NCBI GenBank assembly: GCA_043779285.1
Contig: JAYWEL010000146.1
Coordinates: 1 to 22,709 of the forward strand
Length of the DNA: 22,709 nucleotides
Source: MGR-bin208 sp043779285
GTDB lineage: Bacteria > Bacteroidota > Bacteroidia > Chitinophagales > Chitinophagaceae
Reading direction: 5' to 3'
Positions 1-7,484 of the stretch are shown here, piece after piece. The notes below the pieces were generated by a model that was not told where the DNA came from, did no database searches, and was given only the letters and a program-made list of their open reading frames with translations. The position numbers were made by a program, and so were the translations under genes. How positions within the stretch are numbered: the first letter of the stretch is position 1; every line of letters starts with the position of its first letter.

Positions 1-1
1 T

Positions 2-514
2 CTTGCTCCTACTACAAGCACCACCGCTCAATTAGCCATGGGTGATGCAATTGCCATGTGCTTGATGGAACTAAATGGTTTTACTACCGATGATTTTGCA
101 AAATTTCATCCCGGTGGTGCACTAGGAAAGAAACTTTATCTTAGGGTAAGTGATCTATATAAAAACAATGAGAAGCCGGTTGTAAAAACAACACAAACAC
201 TTAAAGAGGCCATTGTAGAAATGACAAAAAAACGGTTAGGCTCCACCGCTGTTGTTAATGAAGAAAACCATTTGGTTGGAATAATTACGGATGGTGATCT
301 AAGAAGGATGCTGGAAAAACCCTTAAACATTGAAACCGTGTTGGTAAAAGATATTATGTCGGCTAATCCAAAAACCATTAACTCTGATGAACTTGCCGTT
401 TGTGCCTTGGACCTGTTAAGAAAATTACAGATTACACAGTTGTTGGTAAAAGACGGAACAGAGTATAAGGGAATTATTCATTTACATGACCTGATAAAAG
501 AAGGTTTAATTTGA
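2..514 (+). CDS. kdsD: Arabinose-5-phosphate isomerase, C-terminal part (5' end outside window)
   Basis: Converts ribulose 5-phosphate to arabinose 5-phosphate, the first committed step to Kdo for lipopolysaccharide; cytoplasmic. The reading frame is open to the left edge, so about 170 C-terminal residues are visible and the start lies outside. The first residues carry the end of the SIS sugar-isomerase domain (PTTSTTAQLAMGDA, then FHPGGALGKKL with the family's conserved His). Two CBS domains follow: one around visible residues 55-110, containing GIITDGDLRR, and one around 115-168, containing GIIHLHDLIKEG. This order (SIS then paired CBS) is the usual KdsD/GutQ architecture. A GutQ-like paralogue cannot be excluded from the tail alone, but kdsB in the same window favours the Kdo role. 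Confidence 0.93.
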   Translation, partial: LAPTTSTTAQLAMGDAIAMCLMELNGFTTDDFAKFHPGGALGKKLYLRVSDLYKNNEKPVVKTTQTLKEAIVEMTKKRLGSTAVVNEENHLVGIITDGDLRRMLEKPLNIETVLVKDIMSANPKTINSDELAVCALDLLRKLQITQLLVKDGTEYKGIIHLHDLIKEGLI

Positions 515-552
515 TTTACTAATTAATTTTTCTACTTGATTGAATAAATGTA

Positions 553-1674
553 ATGGCAAACTCAACAGAAGAAAAGAATGAAGCTATGGACTTGAATAAG
601 CATAACAATGTAGCCATTATGGCTGGGGGAATAGGAAGCCGTTTCTGGCCGATGAGCAGATCAACTAATCCGAAACAATTCCTGGACATTTTAAATACGG
701 GTAAAACACTTATTCAGCAAACCTTTGATCGATATGCAAAGTTTATTCCTATTGAAAATATTTATGTAATAACAGCCAACGCTTATATTTCTCTGGTTAA
801 AAAACAATTACCAGATATGAAAGAGGAAAATATTCTGGGAGAACCCTTTCGAAAAAATACCGCACCATGTATAGCCTATATTTCACTTAAACTTTTTTTA
901 AAAGATCCGGAATCCAGATTGATTGTGGCGCCCTCTGATAATTTAATTTTTGAAACCGATGAGTTCATAAAAACTTCCTTGCAAGCATTGGAGTTTGCCA
1001 CAAAAACAAATTCCCTGGTTACATTAGGTGTCAATCCAACATATCCAAACACGGGATATGGATACATACAGCACGACAGCAAGGAAATAAACGGAGGTGT
1101 GTATAAAGTAAAAACCTTTACCGAAAAACCAGATCTGGAACTGGCTAAAACATTTTTAAAGAGTGGTGATTTTTTATGGAATGCCGGTATCTTCTTTTGG
1201 AAAACCGCTGTTATTTTAGATGCATTTGAAAAATTCCTGCCCGAAATTCATGAAGTGTTTATCGCTGAAAAAAACAGATTAAATACCGACGAAGAGATTG
1301 ACGCATTAAACGAAATATATCCACAGTGTACAAGTATTTCCATTGATTTTGGAATCATGGAAAAAGCAGATAATGTTTATATTATTCCCGCCACATTTGG
1401 CTGGGGCGACTTAGGCACTTGGAATAGTGCATGGGAGAATATGGATAAGGATTATCTGGGAAATGCAGTCACTGGCAAAGAGGTTACAATTATTGATGCA
1501 ACACAATGTATGGTTCATGTACCAGATAATAAACTCGTCATTCTCCAGGGTCTGGATGATTATATAGTTGTGGATACAAAAGATGTGTTGTTGATTTGTA
1601 AAAGAGAAAAAGAACAGGCCATTAAAGATTATGTGGCAGATGTTAGACGTTTTAAAAGTGAAAAATATTTGTAA
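553..1674 (+). CDS. manC: Mannose-1-phosphate guanylyltransferase
   Basis: Makes GDP-mannose from mannose 1-phosphate and GTP for surface polysaccharides and lipopolysaccharide sugars. The 373 residues are one nucleotidyltransferase domain without the phosphomannose isomerase half found in bifunctional ManC proteins; this short form is common in Bacteroidota. Visible motifs are the N-terminal nucleotide loop GGIGSRFWPMSR, IVAPSDNLI, FTEKP near residue 190, and FGWGDLGTW near residue 290. The second motif normally reads PSDH; here Asn replaces His. ATG at 553 was taken as start; an in-frame ATG 33 bases later is a possible alternative. It lies 38 bp after kdsD, so both may share a sugar-nucleotide transcription unit. 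The family is clear; the exact substrate is by homology. Confidence 0.9.
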   Translation: MANSTEEKNEAMDLNKHNNVAIMAGGIGSRFWPMSRSTNPKQFLDILNTGKTLIQQTFDRYAKFIPIENIYVITANAYISLVKKQLPDMKEENILGEPFRKNTAPCIAYISLKLFLKDPESRLIVAPSDNLIFETDEFIKTSLQALEFATKTNSLVTLGVNPTYPNTGYGYIQHDSKEINGGVYKVKTFTEKPDLELAKTFLKSGDFLWNAGIFFWKTAVILDAFEKFLPEIHEVFIAEKNRLNTDEEIDALNEIYPQCTSISIDFGIMEKADNVYIIPATFGWGDLGTWNSAWENMDKDYLGNAVTGKEVTIIDATQCMVHVPDNKLVILQGLDDYIVVDTKDVLLICKREKEQAIKDYVADVRRFKSEKYL

Positions 1675-1744
1675 TTGGTCTGTTATTAGTTTCAACTTTA
1701 AAAAAATGTTGGTTGTATAATTATTGGAAAATAAATTTTTAGCC

Positions 1745-2470
1745 ATGTCGCCGATTGCCATAAATAATATTCTTTTTTTAGACATAGAAACGGTTCCTCA
1801 ATTTCCAACTTTTAAAGACCTGCCGGAAGATTGGAAAACTCATTGGCAAAAAAAATCGGACAACCTTTTAAAATATCACGAAGACGAAACAACTGAAACA
1901 ATTTATCAGCGGGCGGGAATCTATGCCGAGTTTGGAAAAATTGTTTGTATTAGTTGTGGTATTGTTTCTGGTTCGGGAAAAGAAAAAAAAATTACGATCA
2001 AGTCTTTTAATGGTGCAGATGAGGTAAAACTTTTGAATGAGTTTATTGCCATGCTTCAAAAATGGAGTGCATCCGGAAATAAATTCCTGTGTGCGCACAA
2101 TGGCAAAGAATTTGATTTTCCCTTTTTATGCCGACGCATGATCATTAACAATATTGGCATCCCTCCTATTTTAAATATTGCCGGAAAAAAACCTTGGGAA
2201 ATAAGTCATTTGGATACCATGGAACTTTGGAAATTCGGCGATTATAAAAGTTATACTTCACTGATTTTATTGGCACACATATTTGGAATTCCGACACCAA
2301 AAGATGATATCGATGGCAGCATGGTGGCCAATGTTTTCTGGAAAGAAAAAAATATAGAACGTATAGTACATTATTGTCAGAAAGATGTAATTACGCTGAC
2401 GCAGATCTATTTAAAAATGTATGCTGAAGATTTAATTACTGAAAATAATATTGAAATAAAACCAGCATGA
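1745..2470 (+). CDS. PolB-like 3'-5' exonuclease (DEDDy)
   Basis: Stand-alone exonuclease related to the proofreading domain of family B DNA polymerases (DNA_pol_B_exo2-like), expected to degrade 3' ends of DNA with two metal ions. Motif I is FLDIETVP with D13 and E15. Motif II is AHNGKEFDFPFL with N119 and D124. Motif III is YCQKD with Y210 and D214, the YxxxD spacing of DEDDy nucleases, so all four acidic ligands are present. There is no polymerase domain. I chose ATG at 1745; a TTG 21 bases upstream is in frame but less likely. Its stop overlaps the start of the tag gene by four bases (ATGA), implying translational coupling with a DNA repair enzyme. The specific substrate is unknown. Confidence 0.85.
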   Translation: MSPIAINNILFLDIETVPQFPTFKDLPEDWKTHWQKKSDNLLKYHEDETTETIYQRAGIYAEFGKIVCISCGIVSGSGKEKKITIKSFNGADEVKLLNEFIAMLQKWSASGNKFLCAHNGKEFDFPFLCRRMIINNIGIPPILNIAGKKPWEISHLDTMELWKFGDYKSYTSLILLAHIFGIPTPKDDIDGSMVANVFWKEKNIERIVHYCQKDVITLTQIYLKMYAEDLITENNIEIKPA

Positions 2471-3033
2471 AGGAATTGAATCGCTGCGACTGGTGTTTAA
2501 AGGATGAATTATATAAAAATTATCACGATACAGAATGGGGTATCCCGGTTCATGACGATGATCGATTTTTTGAAATGCTTATTCTTGAAGGATCACAAGC
2601 CGGACTAAGCTGGCACACCGTTTTAAAGAAACGGGAAAACTATCGATTGGCTTTTGACAACTGGAATATTCAAAAAATCAGTGTGTACAACAACAACATG
2701 TTTGACAAACTTCTGTTAAATGAAGGAATCATTCGGAATAAGTTGAAAATAAAATCAACCATTCAAAATGCAAATTCTTTTCTACTGATTCAAAAAGAAT
2801 TTGGAAGCTTTGCTAATTATATATGGAGTTTTGTAAATCACAAGCCAATCATTAATCACTGGAAAGTGATGAAAGAAATTCCTGCAAAAACAAAAGAGAG
2901 TGATGCAATGAGTAAGGATCTTTTAAAACGGAATTTCAAATTTGTGGGGCCTACCATTTGCTATGCATTTATGCAGGCAACCGGTTTAGTTGATGATCAT
3001 TTAACTAATTGCTGGAAACGTAATAAAAAATAA
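2467..3033 (+). CDS. tag: DNA-3-methyladenine glycosylase I
   Basis: Removes 3-methyladenine from alkylated DNA, the first step of base excision repair. The 188 residues match the usual Tag length. Zinc ligands of the HhH-Zn family are visible: C7 in RCDWC, H20 in YHDTEWG, and H178 and C182 in DDHLTNCW. The base-binding pocket LEGSQAGLSW carries E41 and W49, and the late block FKFVGPTICYAFMQATGLV is the family signature. It overlaps the upstream exonuclease by four bases and is followed after 2 bp by a RidA-like gene, so it sits inside a compact four-gene unit. Confidence 0.96.
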   Translation: MKELNRCDWCLKDELYKNYHDTEWGIPVHDDDRFFEMLILEGSQAGLSWHTVLKKRENYRLAFDNWNIQKISVYNNNMFDKLLLNEGIIRNKLKIKSTIQNANSFLLIQKEFGSFANYIWSFVNHKPIINHWKVMKEIPAKTKESDAMSKDLLKRNFKFVGPTICYAFMQATGLVDDHLTNCWKRNKK

Positions 3034-3035
3034 TC

Positions 3036-3422
3036 ATGCAAAGAACCAATTATTCGTCGGGTGCAAAATGGGAAGACATTGTAGGATATAGCCGTGCTGT
3101 AAAAATTGGAAAAATCATTGAAGTAACCGGAACAGTTGCTGTTGACGAAACCGGCAATACGGTAGGAAAAGATAATGCCTATGAACAAACAAAATTCATT
3201 ATTCAAAAAATTGAACTAATATTAGAAAAAGCAGGGGCTTCTTTGAGTGATGTAATTCGAACAAGAATGTTTGTAACCAACATCGGTCAGTGGGAAGAAT
3301 ATGGAAGAGCTCATGGAGAATTTTTTGGTAAAATAAAACCCTGTACCACCATGGTTGAAATAAATAAATTGATTGATCCGGATTTTTTAATAGAAATTGA
3401 GGTGTCCGCAATACTTAGTTAA
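3036..3422 (+). CDS. RidA/YjgF/YER057c family protein
   Basis: Small trimer-forming family whose best known members hydrolyse reactive enamines and imines made by PLP enzymes. The 128 residues contain the typical N-terminal SSGAKWE region, a central VTGTVA strand, and the C-terminal VEINKLIDPDFLIEIEVSA block. In canonical RidA the catalytic Arg sits two residues before the conserved VE pair (pattern P-x-R-x-x-V-E). Here the same stretch reads PCTTMVE, so Thr replaces Arg. That places it with Rid subfamilies lacking the Arg, for which imine deaminase activity is doubtful. It starts 2 bp after tag and ends 1 bp before the MmcQ gene, so it is almost certainly co-transcribed with them. Confidence 0.88.
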   Translation: MQRTNYSSGAKWEDIVGYSRAVKIGKIIEVTGTVAVDETGNTVGKDNAYEQTKFIIQKIELILEKAGASLSDVIRTRMFVTNIGQWEEYGRAHGEFFGKIKPCTTMVEINKLIDPDFLIEIEVSAILS

Positions 3423-3423
3423 T

Positions 3424-3777
3424 ATGCATATTGAAGAACTCAGAGAATATTGTTTATCAAAAAATGGCGTGGAAGAAGATCTTCCATTTGGGCCCCAAAC
3501 ACTGGTCTTTAAGGTGGTTGGTAAAATGTTTCTGCTTTGTGGGTTGGATGAAGTTGAATTAAAATTTAATGTGAAATGTGCGCCAGACCTAGCCATGGAG
3601 CTCCGGGAAAAATATCCTTGTGTGTTGCCAGGCTATCACATGAGTAAAATACACTGGAATACAATTTTAGTTGACGGTTCTGTTTCTGACAGCCTGTTAA
3701 AAGAATGGATTGATCATTCCTACGATCAGGTAGTGACCCGCTTACCCAAGATAATAAAAGATGCATTGCTTAAATAA
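3424..3777 (+). CDS. MmcQ/YjbR family protein
   Basis: A 117-residue protein of the MmcQ/YjbR family, with the CyaY-like fold known for double-wing DNA-binding relatives. Family features seen are the N-terminal MHIEELREYCLSKNGVEED, the LVFKVVGKMF strand, a KFNVKCAPDLAMELRE block, and the signature PGYHMSKIHWNTI followed by DHSYDQVVTRLP. ATG at 3424 gives the family N-terminus, so an upstream in-frame TTG was rejected. It starts 1 bp after the RidA-like gene and ends the exonuclease-tag-rid-mmcQ unit. The family name derives from a gene in a mitomycin C cluster; its molecular role is not settled. The DNA repair context fits a DNA-related role but does not prove one. Confidence 0.87.
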   Translation: MHIEELREYCLSKNGVEEDLPFGPQTLVFKVVGKMFLLCGLDEVELKFNVKCAPDLAMELREKYPCVLPGYHMSKIHWNTILVDGSVSDSLLKEWIDHSYDQVVTRLPKIIKDALLK

Positions 3778-3816
3778 GTTCTGTTATTTTTACAGAGGCA
3801 TAAACCATTTTGTACT

Positions 3817-4968
3817 TTGACTAATCTCCATATTCAATCCAAGCTTCCCAATATTGGCACAACCATTTTTACAGTAATGAGTACTTTGGCTGCAGAATAT
3901 AAAGCCATAAATCTTGGCCAGGGTTTTCCGGATTATCCAATGAATGAAGAGCTTACTACCTTAGTTAGTAAAGCCATGCAGGATGGATATAACCAGTATG
4001 TACATATGAATGGCTATATGCCATTGCGAGAAGCTTTGGCAGAAAAAATTAAATCTCTTTATCAAAGTCAGATTAATCCGGATACACAAATAACCATAAC
4101 ACCCGGGGCCACCTATGCTATATACACTGCACTTACAGCCGTTCTTCAACCCGGTGATGAAGTGATTATTTTTGAGCCGGCCTATGACTGTTATATACCA
4201 ACCGTAGAATTAAACGGGGCCATTCCTGTTTTAATAGACCTTCAATTTCCGGATTATAAAATTGATTGGGAATCTGTAAAACAAAAAATTAATCCAAAAA
4301 CCAGATTGATTATGCTGAACTCACCACATAATCCAACCGGCTCTGTATTAGATGAAAATGATATGCAGCAATTGCGTGCAATTGTTAAAGACACAAAAAT
4401 TCTGATCTTAAGTGATGAAGTATATGAACACATTATTTTTGATAAAATCAAACATCAAAGCATTTTAAAATATCCAGACTTAATGGAAAGAAGTTTTGTT
4501 ACTTTCTCCTTTGGAAAAGTGTACAATTGTACCGGTTGGAAACTTGGCTATTGTGTTTCATCAAACGAACTGATGCAGGAGTTTAGAAAAATTCATCAAT
4601 TTAATTGTTTTACCTGTCATACACCATCACAAATTGCATTAGCTAAATTTATTCAAGACAAGGATTCTTATCTCTTTCTTGGTGAATTTCTGCAACAAAA
4701 AAAAGATTATTTCCAAACACTGATGGCTGCAACTAAATTTACCGCACTGCCCAGTTACGGAAGTTATTTCCAGTGTTATGCCTATGAAAATATTAGCGAC
4801 GAAAACGATAAAGACCTGGCAATCCGTATAACCAGGGAGTACGGCGTTGCAAGCATTCCCGTATCGGCGTTTTATAAAAAAGGAACCGATAATAAGGTGT
4901 TGCGTTTTTGTTTTTCTAAAAAAGAAGAAACGCTGAAAGCAGCTGTTGAAAGATTACTGAAAGTTTGA
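3817..4968 (+). CDS. PLP-dependent methionine/kynurenine-type aminotransferase
   Basis: Class I/II fold-type I aminotransferase resembling E. coli YbdL (methionine aminotransferase) and kynurenine/glutamine transaminases. It moves an amino group from an amino acid to a 2-oxo acid in the cytoplasm. Seen in 383 residues: INLGQGFPDYP near the N-terminus, the cofactor-binding ITPGATYA, NSPHNPTGSV, SDEVYEH, and the pyridoxal lysine K234 in SFGKVYNCTGWKLGY. C-terminal LRFCFSKKEE carries the carboxylate-binding Arg. No ATG precedes the conserved N-terminal region (SKLPNIGTTIFTVM); the first in-frame ATG would remove it, so a TTG start at 3817 is the best choice. It lies 39 bp after mmcQ. Confidence 0.9.
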   Translation: MTNLHIQSKLPNIGTTIFTVMSTLAAEYKAINLGQGFPDYPMNEELTTLVSKAMQDGYNQYVHMNGYMPLREALAEKIKSLYQSQINPDTQITITPGATYAIYTALTAVLQPGDEVIIFEPAYDCYIPTVELNGAIPVLIDLQFPDYKIDWESVKQKINPKTRLIMLNSPHNPTGSVLDENDMQQLRAIVKDTKILILSDEVYEHIIFDKIKHQSILKYPDLMERSFVTFSFGKVYNCTGWKLGYCVSSNELMQEFRKIHQFNCFTCHTPSQIALAKFIQDKDSYLFLGEFLQQKKDYFQTLMAATKFTALPSYGSYFQCYAYENISDENDKDLAIRITREYGVASIPVSAFYKKGTDNKVLRFCFSKKEETLKAAVERLLKV

Positions 4969-5011
4969 TGAATCCTGCGGGCATTTATCCTGCTGAATAA
5001 AAATTATTGGA

Positions 5012-5911
5012 ATGCACATTTTTTCAAATTCAAAATACCGCGGAATTATTTTCATGCTTTTTGCAGCACTGGGGTTTTCTGTTATGGGTGGTGCGGCAAA
5101 ATCATTGACCGGTATTTTTAATGCGGGTCAATTGGTTTTTTATAGAAACCTTATTGGGTTGATTATATTGTTAATTAGTTTTTCAAGAAGGCCAGCGGTA
5201 AATACAGGCGGCAAGTTTCATTTATTACTTTTTCGTGGATTAATGGGTACAACAGCGTTGTATACCTTACTCTATTGTATACTGCATATTCCTTTGGGTA
5301 CCGCCATGACATATAGTCTTACGTCGGCCATCTTTATAGCCATTTTTTCGTTTTTTTTATTTAAAGAATTTGAGGGAGTGGTTGTTTTATTGGCTGTACT
5401 GTTGGGATTTGCAGGAATGCTTTTCGTTTATAAACCCAGTATGCACTATCCGTGGTTTTATCATCTGGCAGGATTGGTTTCCGGTGTCACCTCGGCATTT
5501 GCCTATTTAACCGTAGGTAAACTGGTGAAATATTATGATACCCGCATTATTGTTTTATCTTTTATTTTAATGGGGGTATTGGTACCAACCCTGTCCATGC
5601 TTTTGCACTATGTTGGAAATATCCCTGTTGATAATCTGTTGATCATTGACTGGAAATGGCCCGTCGGCTGGCAATGGTTCCCCATATTATTAATTGGATT
5701 GGCTGCACTTTTTGGCCAGTACTTTGTTACATTGGCTTATGGTGCAGACAGGGTCGGTATTGTTTCGGCAATCGGCTATTCAAATATTATATTTTCTATT
5801 TTCATAGGCATGCTCCTGGGAGATGCGTTTCCTGATTTGATTTCTTTAACGGGTATTTGCTGCATTATTGGCAGCGGACTAATTATTTCTTTGGTTAAAA
5901 AAAGGTCTTAA
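5012..5911 (+). CDS. EamA/DMT superfamily transporter
   Basis: Inner-membrane permease of the drug/metabolite transporter superfamily. The 299 residues form about ten hydrophobic helices in two EamA-type repeats (roughly residues 12-135 and 150-293). The protein starts with a short basic stretch before the first helix (GIIFMLFAALGFSVMGGAAK) and ends in basic residues (KKRS). The pattern FRGLMGTTALYTL after the third helix is typical of S-adenosylmethionine-type or RhaT/RarD-like DMT members. The substrate cannot be read from the sequence. It is 43 bp downstream of the aminotransferase in the same direction and could be co-transcribed, for example exporting an amino acid or metabolite; that link is inference. 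Confidence 0.85.
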   Translation: MHIFSNSKYRGIIFMLFAALGFSVMGGAAKSLTGIFNAGQLVFYRNLIGLIILLISFSRRPAVNTGGKFHLLLFRGLMGTTALYTLLYCILHIPLGTAMTYSLTSAIFIAIFSFFLFKEFEGVVVLLAVLLGFAGMLFVYKPSMHYPWFYHLAGLVSGVTSAFAYLTVGKLVKYYDTRIIVLSFILMGVLVPTLSMLLHYVGNIPVDNLLIIDWKWPVGWQWFPILLIGLAALFGQYFVTLAYGADRVGIVSAIGYSNIIFSIFIGMLLGDAFPDLISLTGICCIIGSGLIISLVKKRS

Positions 5912-5927
5912 AAACAATATTGATTTT

Positions 5928-6059
5928 TTATTGTATTCCCAACAATTGTAAATAACCGGCAGGAATAGCATATCCTTTTTCTTTTACCCCTAAAGCACCT
6001 TGTCTTGCATATATAATTTTCATGCCGTTAAAATATTTCAATATCGCTATACCCCCTGG
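5928..6059 (-). pseudogene. Possible gene remnant, C-terminal fragment
   Basis: On the reverse strand a 43-codon open stretch between two stops reads like the tail of a protein: KYFNGMKIIYARQGALGVKE, then KGYAIPAGYLQLLGIQ and a stop. An ATG at 6023 would give a 31-residue product. The composition looks more protein-like than a random AT-rich frame, but I do not recognise the family. The stretch is cut off where the arsenic regulatory region begins. It may be the 3' end of a gene replaced when the arsenic cluster arrived, or it may be chance. Confidence 0.25.
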
Positions 6060-6095
6060 CTAATTATTTTAAATGAGAGATGAGTTTGTTAATAA

Positions 6096-6121
6096 TATTT
6101 ATCGTATATTTACGATAAATA
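6096..6121. promoter_or_regulatory. ArsR operator palindrome
   Basis: A perfect inverted repeat with 11-base arms (TATTTATCGTA and TACGATAAATA) around a TATT centre, ending six bases before the arsR ATG. This size, symmetry and ATCGTA core fit the operators of ArsR/SmtB repressors, so autorepression relieved by arsenite is the likely mode. A TTTG at 6085-6088 and a TATATTTA across the centre (6105-6112) resemble Bacteroidota -33 and -7 elements, though the spacing is short. If so, repressor and polymerase would compete for the same bases. Confidence 0.8.
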
Positions 6122-6127
6122 AAATAA

Positions 6128-6463
6128 ATGGCTGGTCATAAAAAAGAAGAATTTTCAAATAAAGAACAGTTGCTGGCTGGCTTTGCAAAAGCTATAAGTC
6201 ATCCTGCAAGAATTGCTATTCTTCAGGTTTTGGCTAAAAAAAACGAATGTATCTGTGGAGAAATAGTAGAAGTATTACCGCTGGCGCAAAGTACAATCAG
6301 TCAGCATTTAAAAGAATTAAAAACAGCTGGTTTAATTGATGGCACTATTGACGGGACCCGTTCCTGTTATTGTATCAATTGGAAAACCTTTGAACGATTC
6401 AATACAGAATTTAATGCCGTATTTAACCAATTGAAAATAAAAAATAAAAAGGCTTGCTGCTAA
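6128..6463 (+). CDS. arsR: ArsR/SmtB family arsenic-responsive repressor
   Basis: Winged-helix repressor of 111 residues that should bind the palindrome just upstream and release it when As(III) or a similar thiophilic metalloid binds. Residues 16-35 form the usual AKAISHPARIAILQVL helices, and the recognition helix is LAQSTISQHLKELKTAGLI. The ligand site shows C41 and C43 (ECICGEI), equivalent to the Cys pair of E. coli ArsR. Further cysteines occur in the wing (SCYCIN) and at the very end (KKACC), which may add ligands. It leads the arsM and arsC genes, 59 bp before arsM. An antimonite response is possible. Confidence 0.9.
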   Translation: MAGHKKEEFSNKEQLLAGFAKAISHPARIAILQVLAKKNECICGEIVEVLPLAQSTISQHLKELKTAGLIDGTIDGTRSCYCINWKTFERFNTEFNAVFNQLKIKNKKACC

Positions 6464-6522
6464 TCCAAAAATCCGATGAGAGGAATTAACAATTTGCTTT
6501 ATACTTTAATAAAATAAAAATC

Positions 6523-7380
6523 ATGCAAAACGAGACACAGTTAAAACAATTAGTAAAAAAAAAATATAGTGAAATAGCTAACCAGTCAAAAGATTTAAAT
6601 GCTGCTTCCTGCTGCGGAGCAACCTCTGCCTGCTGTGCCAATGCTATGTACAATATTATGGCCGACGATTATACAATGCTTGAAGGCTATAACCCTGATG
6701 CAGACTTGGGATTAGGCTGTGGCCTGCCTACTGAGTTTGCAAAGATTAAAGAAGGAGATACTGTAATTGACCTCGGCAGCGGTGCAGGTAATGATGCATT
6801 CGTAGCCCGCAAGCTGACCGGCAAAAGGGGCAAGGTAATCGGTATTGATTTTACTGATGCCATGATTGCCCGTGCAAGGGATAATGCAGAAAGGCTGGGA
6901 TTGAACAACGTGGAGTTCCGACAGGGCGATATTGAAGATATGCCGGTTACTTCCAACAAGGCCGATGTAATCGTTAGTAATTGTGTACTGAACCTTGTTC
7001 CCAACAAACACAAGGTTTTCAGCGAGGTTTATCGTGTATTAAAACCCGGTGGTCATTTTTCTATTTCTGATATTGTGCTGGAAGGAGAACTGCCTGCTAA
7101 ATGGAAAGAAGTGGCAGAATTGTATGCGGGCTGTGTGTCTGGTGCTATTCAAAAAAGTGAATATCTCGGTATTATTGAAGACGCAGGATTTAATAATATT
7201 ACCCTGCAGAAAAATAAGGCTATTATTATTCCTGATGAGATACTGAATAATTATTTAAGTGCAGAAGAACTGGCTGAGTATAAAAATGGGAAAACAAAAA
7301 TAATCAGCATTACGGTATACGCCGAAAAACCGGCCAGGGACGAACGCAACTTTTGTGAGCCAGGAAGTGGTTGTTGTTAG
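6523..7380 (+). CDS. arsM: Arsenite S-adenosylmethionine methyltransferase
   Basis: Methylates As(III) with S-adenosylmethionine to methyl-, dimethyl- and volatile trimethylarsenicals. The 285-residue protein has SAM motif I DLGSGAGND at residues 83-91, GIDFTDAMI following, and a Rossmann methyltransferase core to about residue 200. The three cysteines needed for arsenic binding in characterised ArsM proteins are present: C66 (GLGCGLP), C154 (SNCVLNLV) and C204 (YAGCVSGA). Additional Cys pairs at 30-31 and 37-38 and a CEPGSGCC tail may help sequester arsenic. It follows arsR by 59 bp. The product is clear from the cysteine set, which generic SAM methyltransferases lack. Confidence 0.95.
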   Translation: MQNETQLKQLVKKKYSEIANQSKDLNAASCCGATSACCANAMYNIMADDYTMLEGYNPDADLGLGCGLPTEFAKIKEGDTVIDLGSGAGNDAFVARKLTGKRGKVIGIDFTDAMIARARDNAERLGLNNVEFRQGDIEDMPVTSNKADVIVSNCVLNLVPNKHKVFSEVYRVLKPGGHFSISDIVLEGELPAKWKEVAELYAGCVSGAIQKSEYLGIIEDAGFNNITLQKNKAIIIPDEILNNYLSAEELAEYKNGKTKIISITVYAEKPARDERNFCEPGSGCC

Positions 7381-7484
7381 CCTTGTAGAGGGAGCATAAA
7401 TAAACAACTATTTTATCGTTGAGCCGGTAAGTTCCGGTTCTGAAAAGAAAAACTTAATTATATACTCTTCTATAGTTTACAAAA
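7381..7484 (+). promoter_or_regulatory. arsM-arsC intergenic region with half-operator and small hairpin
   Basis: This 104-bp gap contains TTTATCGT at 7412-7419, the core of one arm of the arsR operator. Immediately after it is a 7-base inverted repeat, GAGCCGG and CCGGTTC, around a six-base loop (7421-7440, one G-U pair). It may give arsC extra ArsR control or act as a processing hairpin between the two messages. There is no T-run after the hairpin, so it is not a terminator. Confidence 0.3.

Noticed and set aside
1411..1785. 124-residue reverse open frame over the end of manC
   Set aside because: Antisense to conserved manC sequence, with no recognisable motif.
4969..5011. Possible hairpin after the aminotransferase
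   Set aside because: The short repeated CCTGC segments do not form a stable stem with a T-run.
5911..5940. Possible terminator after the EamA transporter
   Set aside because: CAATATTG followed by a T-run has only a 4-bp self-complement without a loop; not convincing.
6687..7013. Reverse open frames within arsM
   Set aside because: They oppose the SAM-binding core of arsM; no family features.
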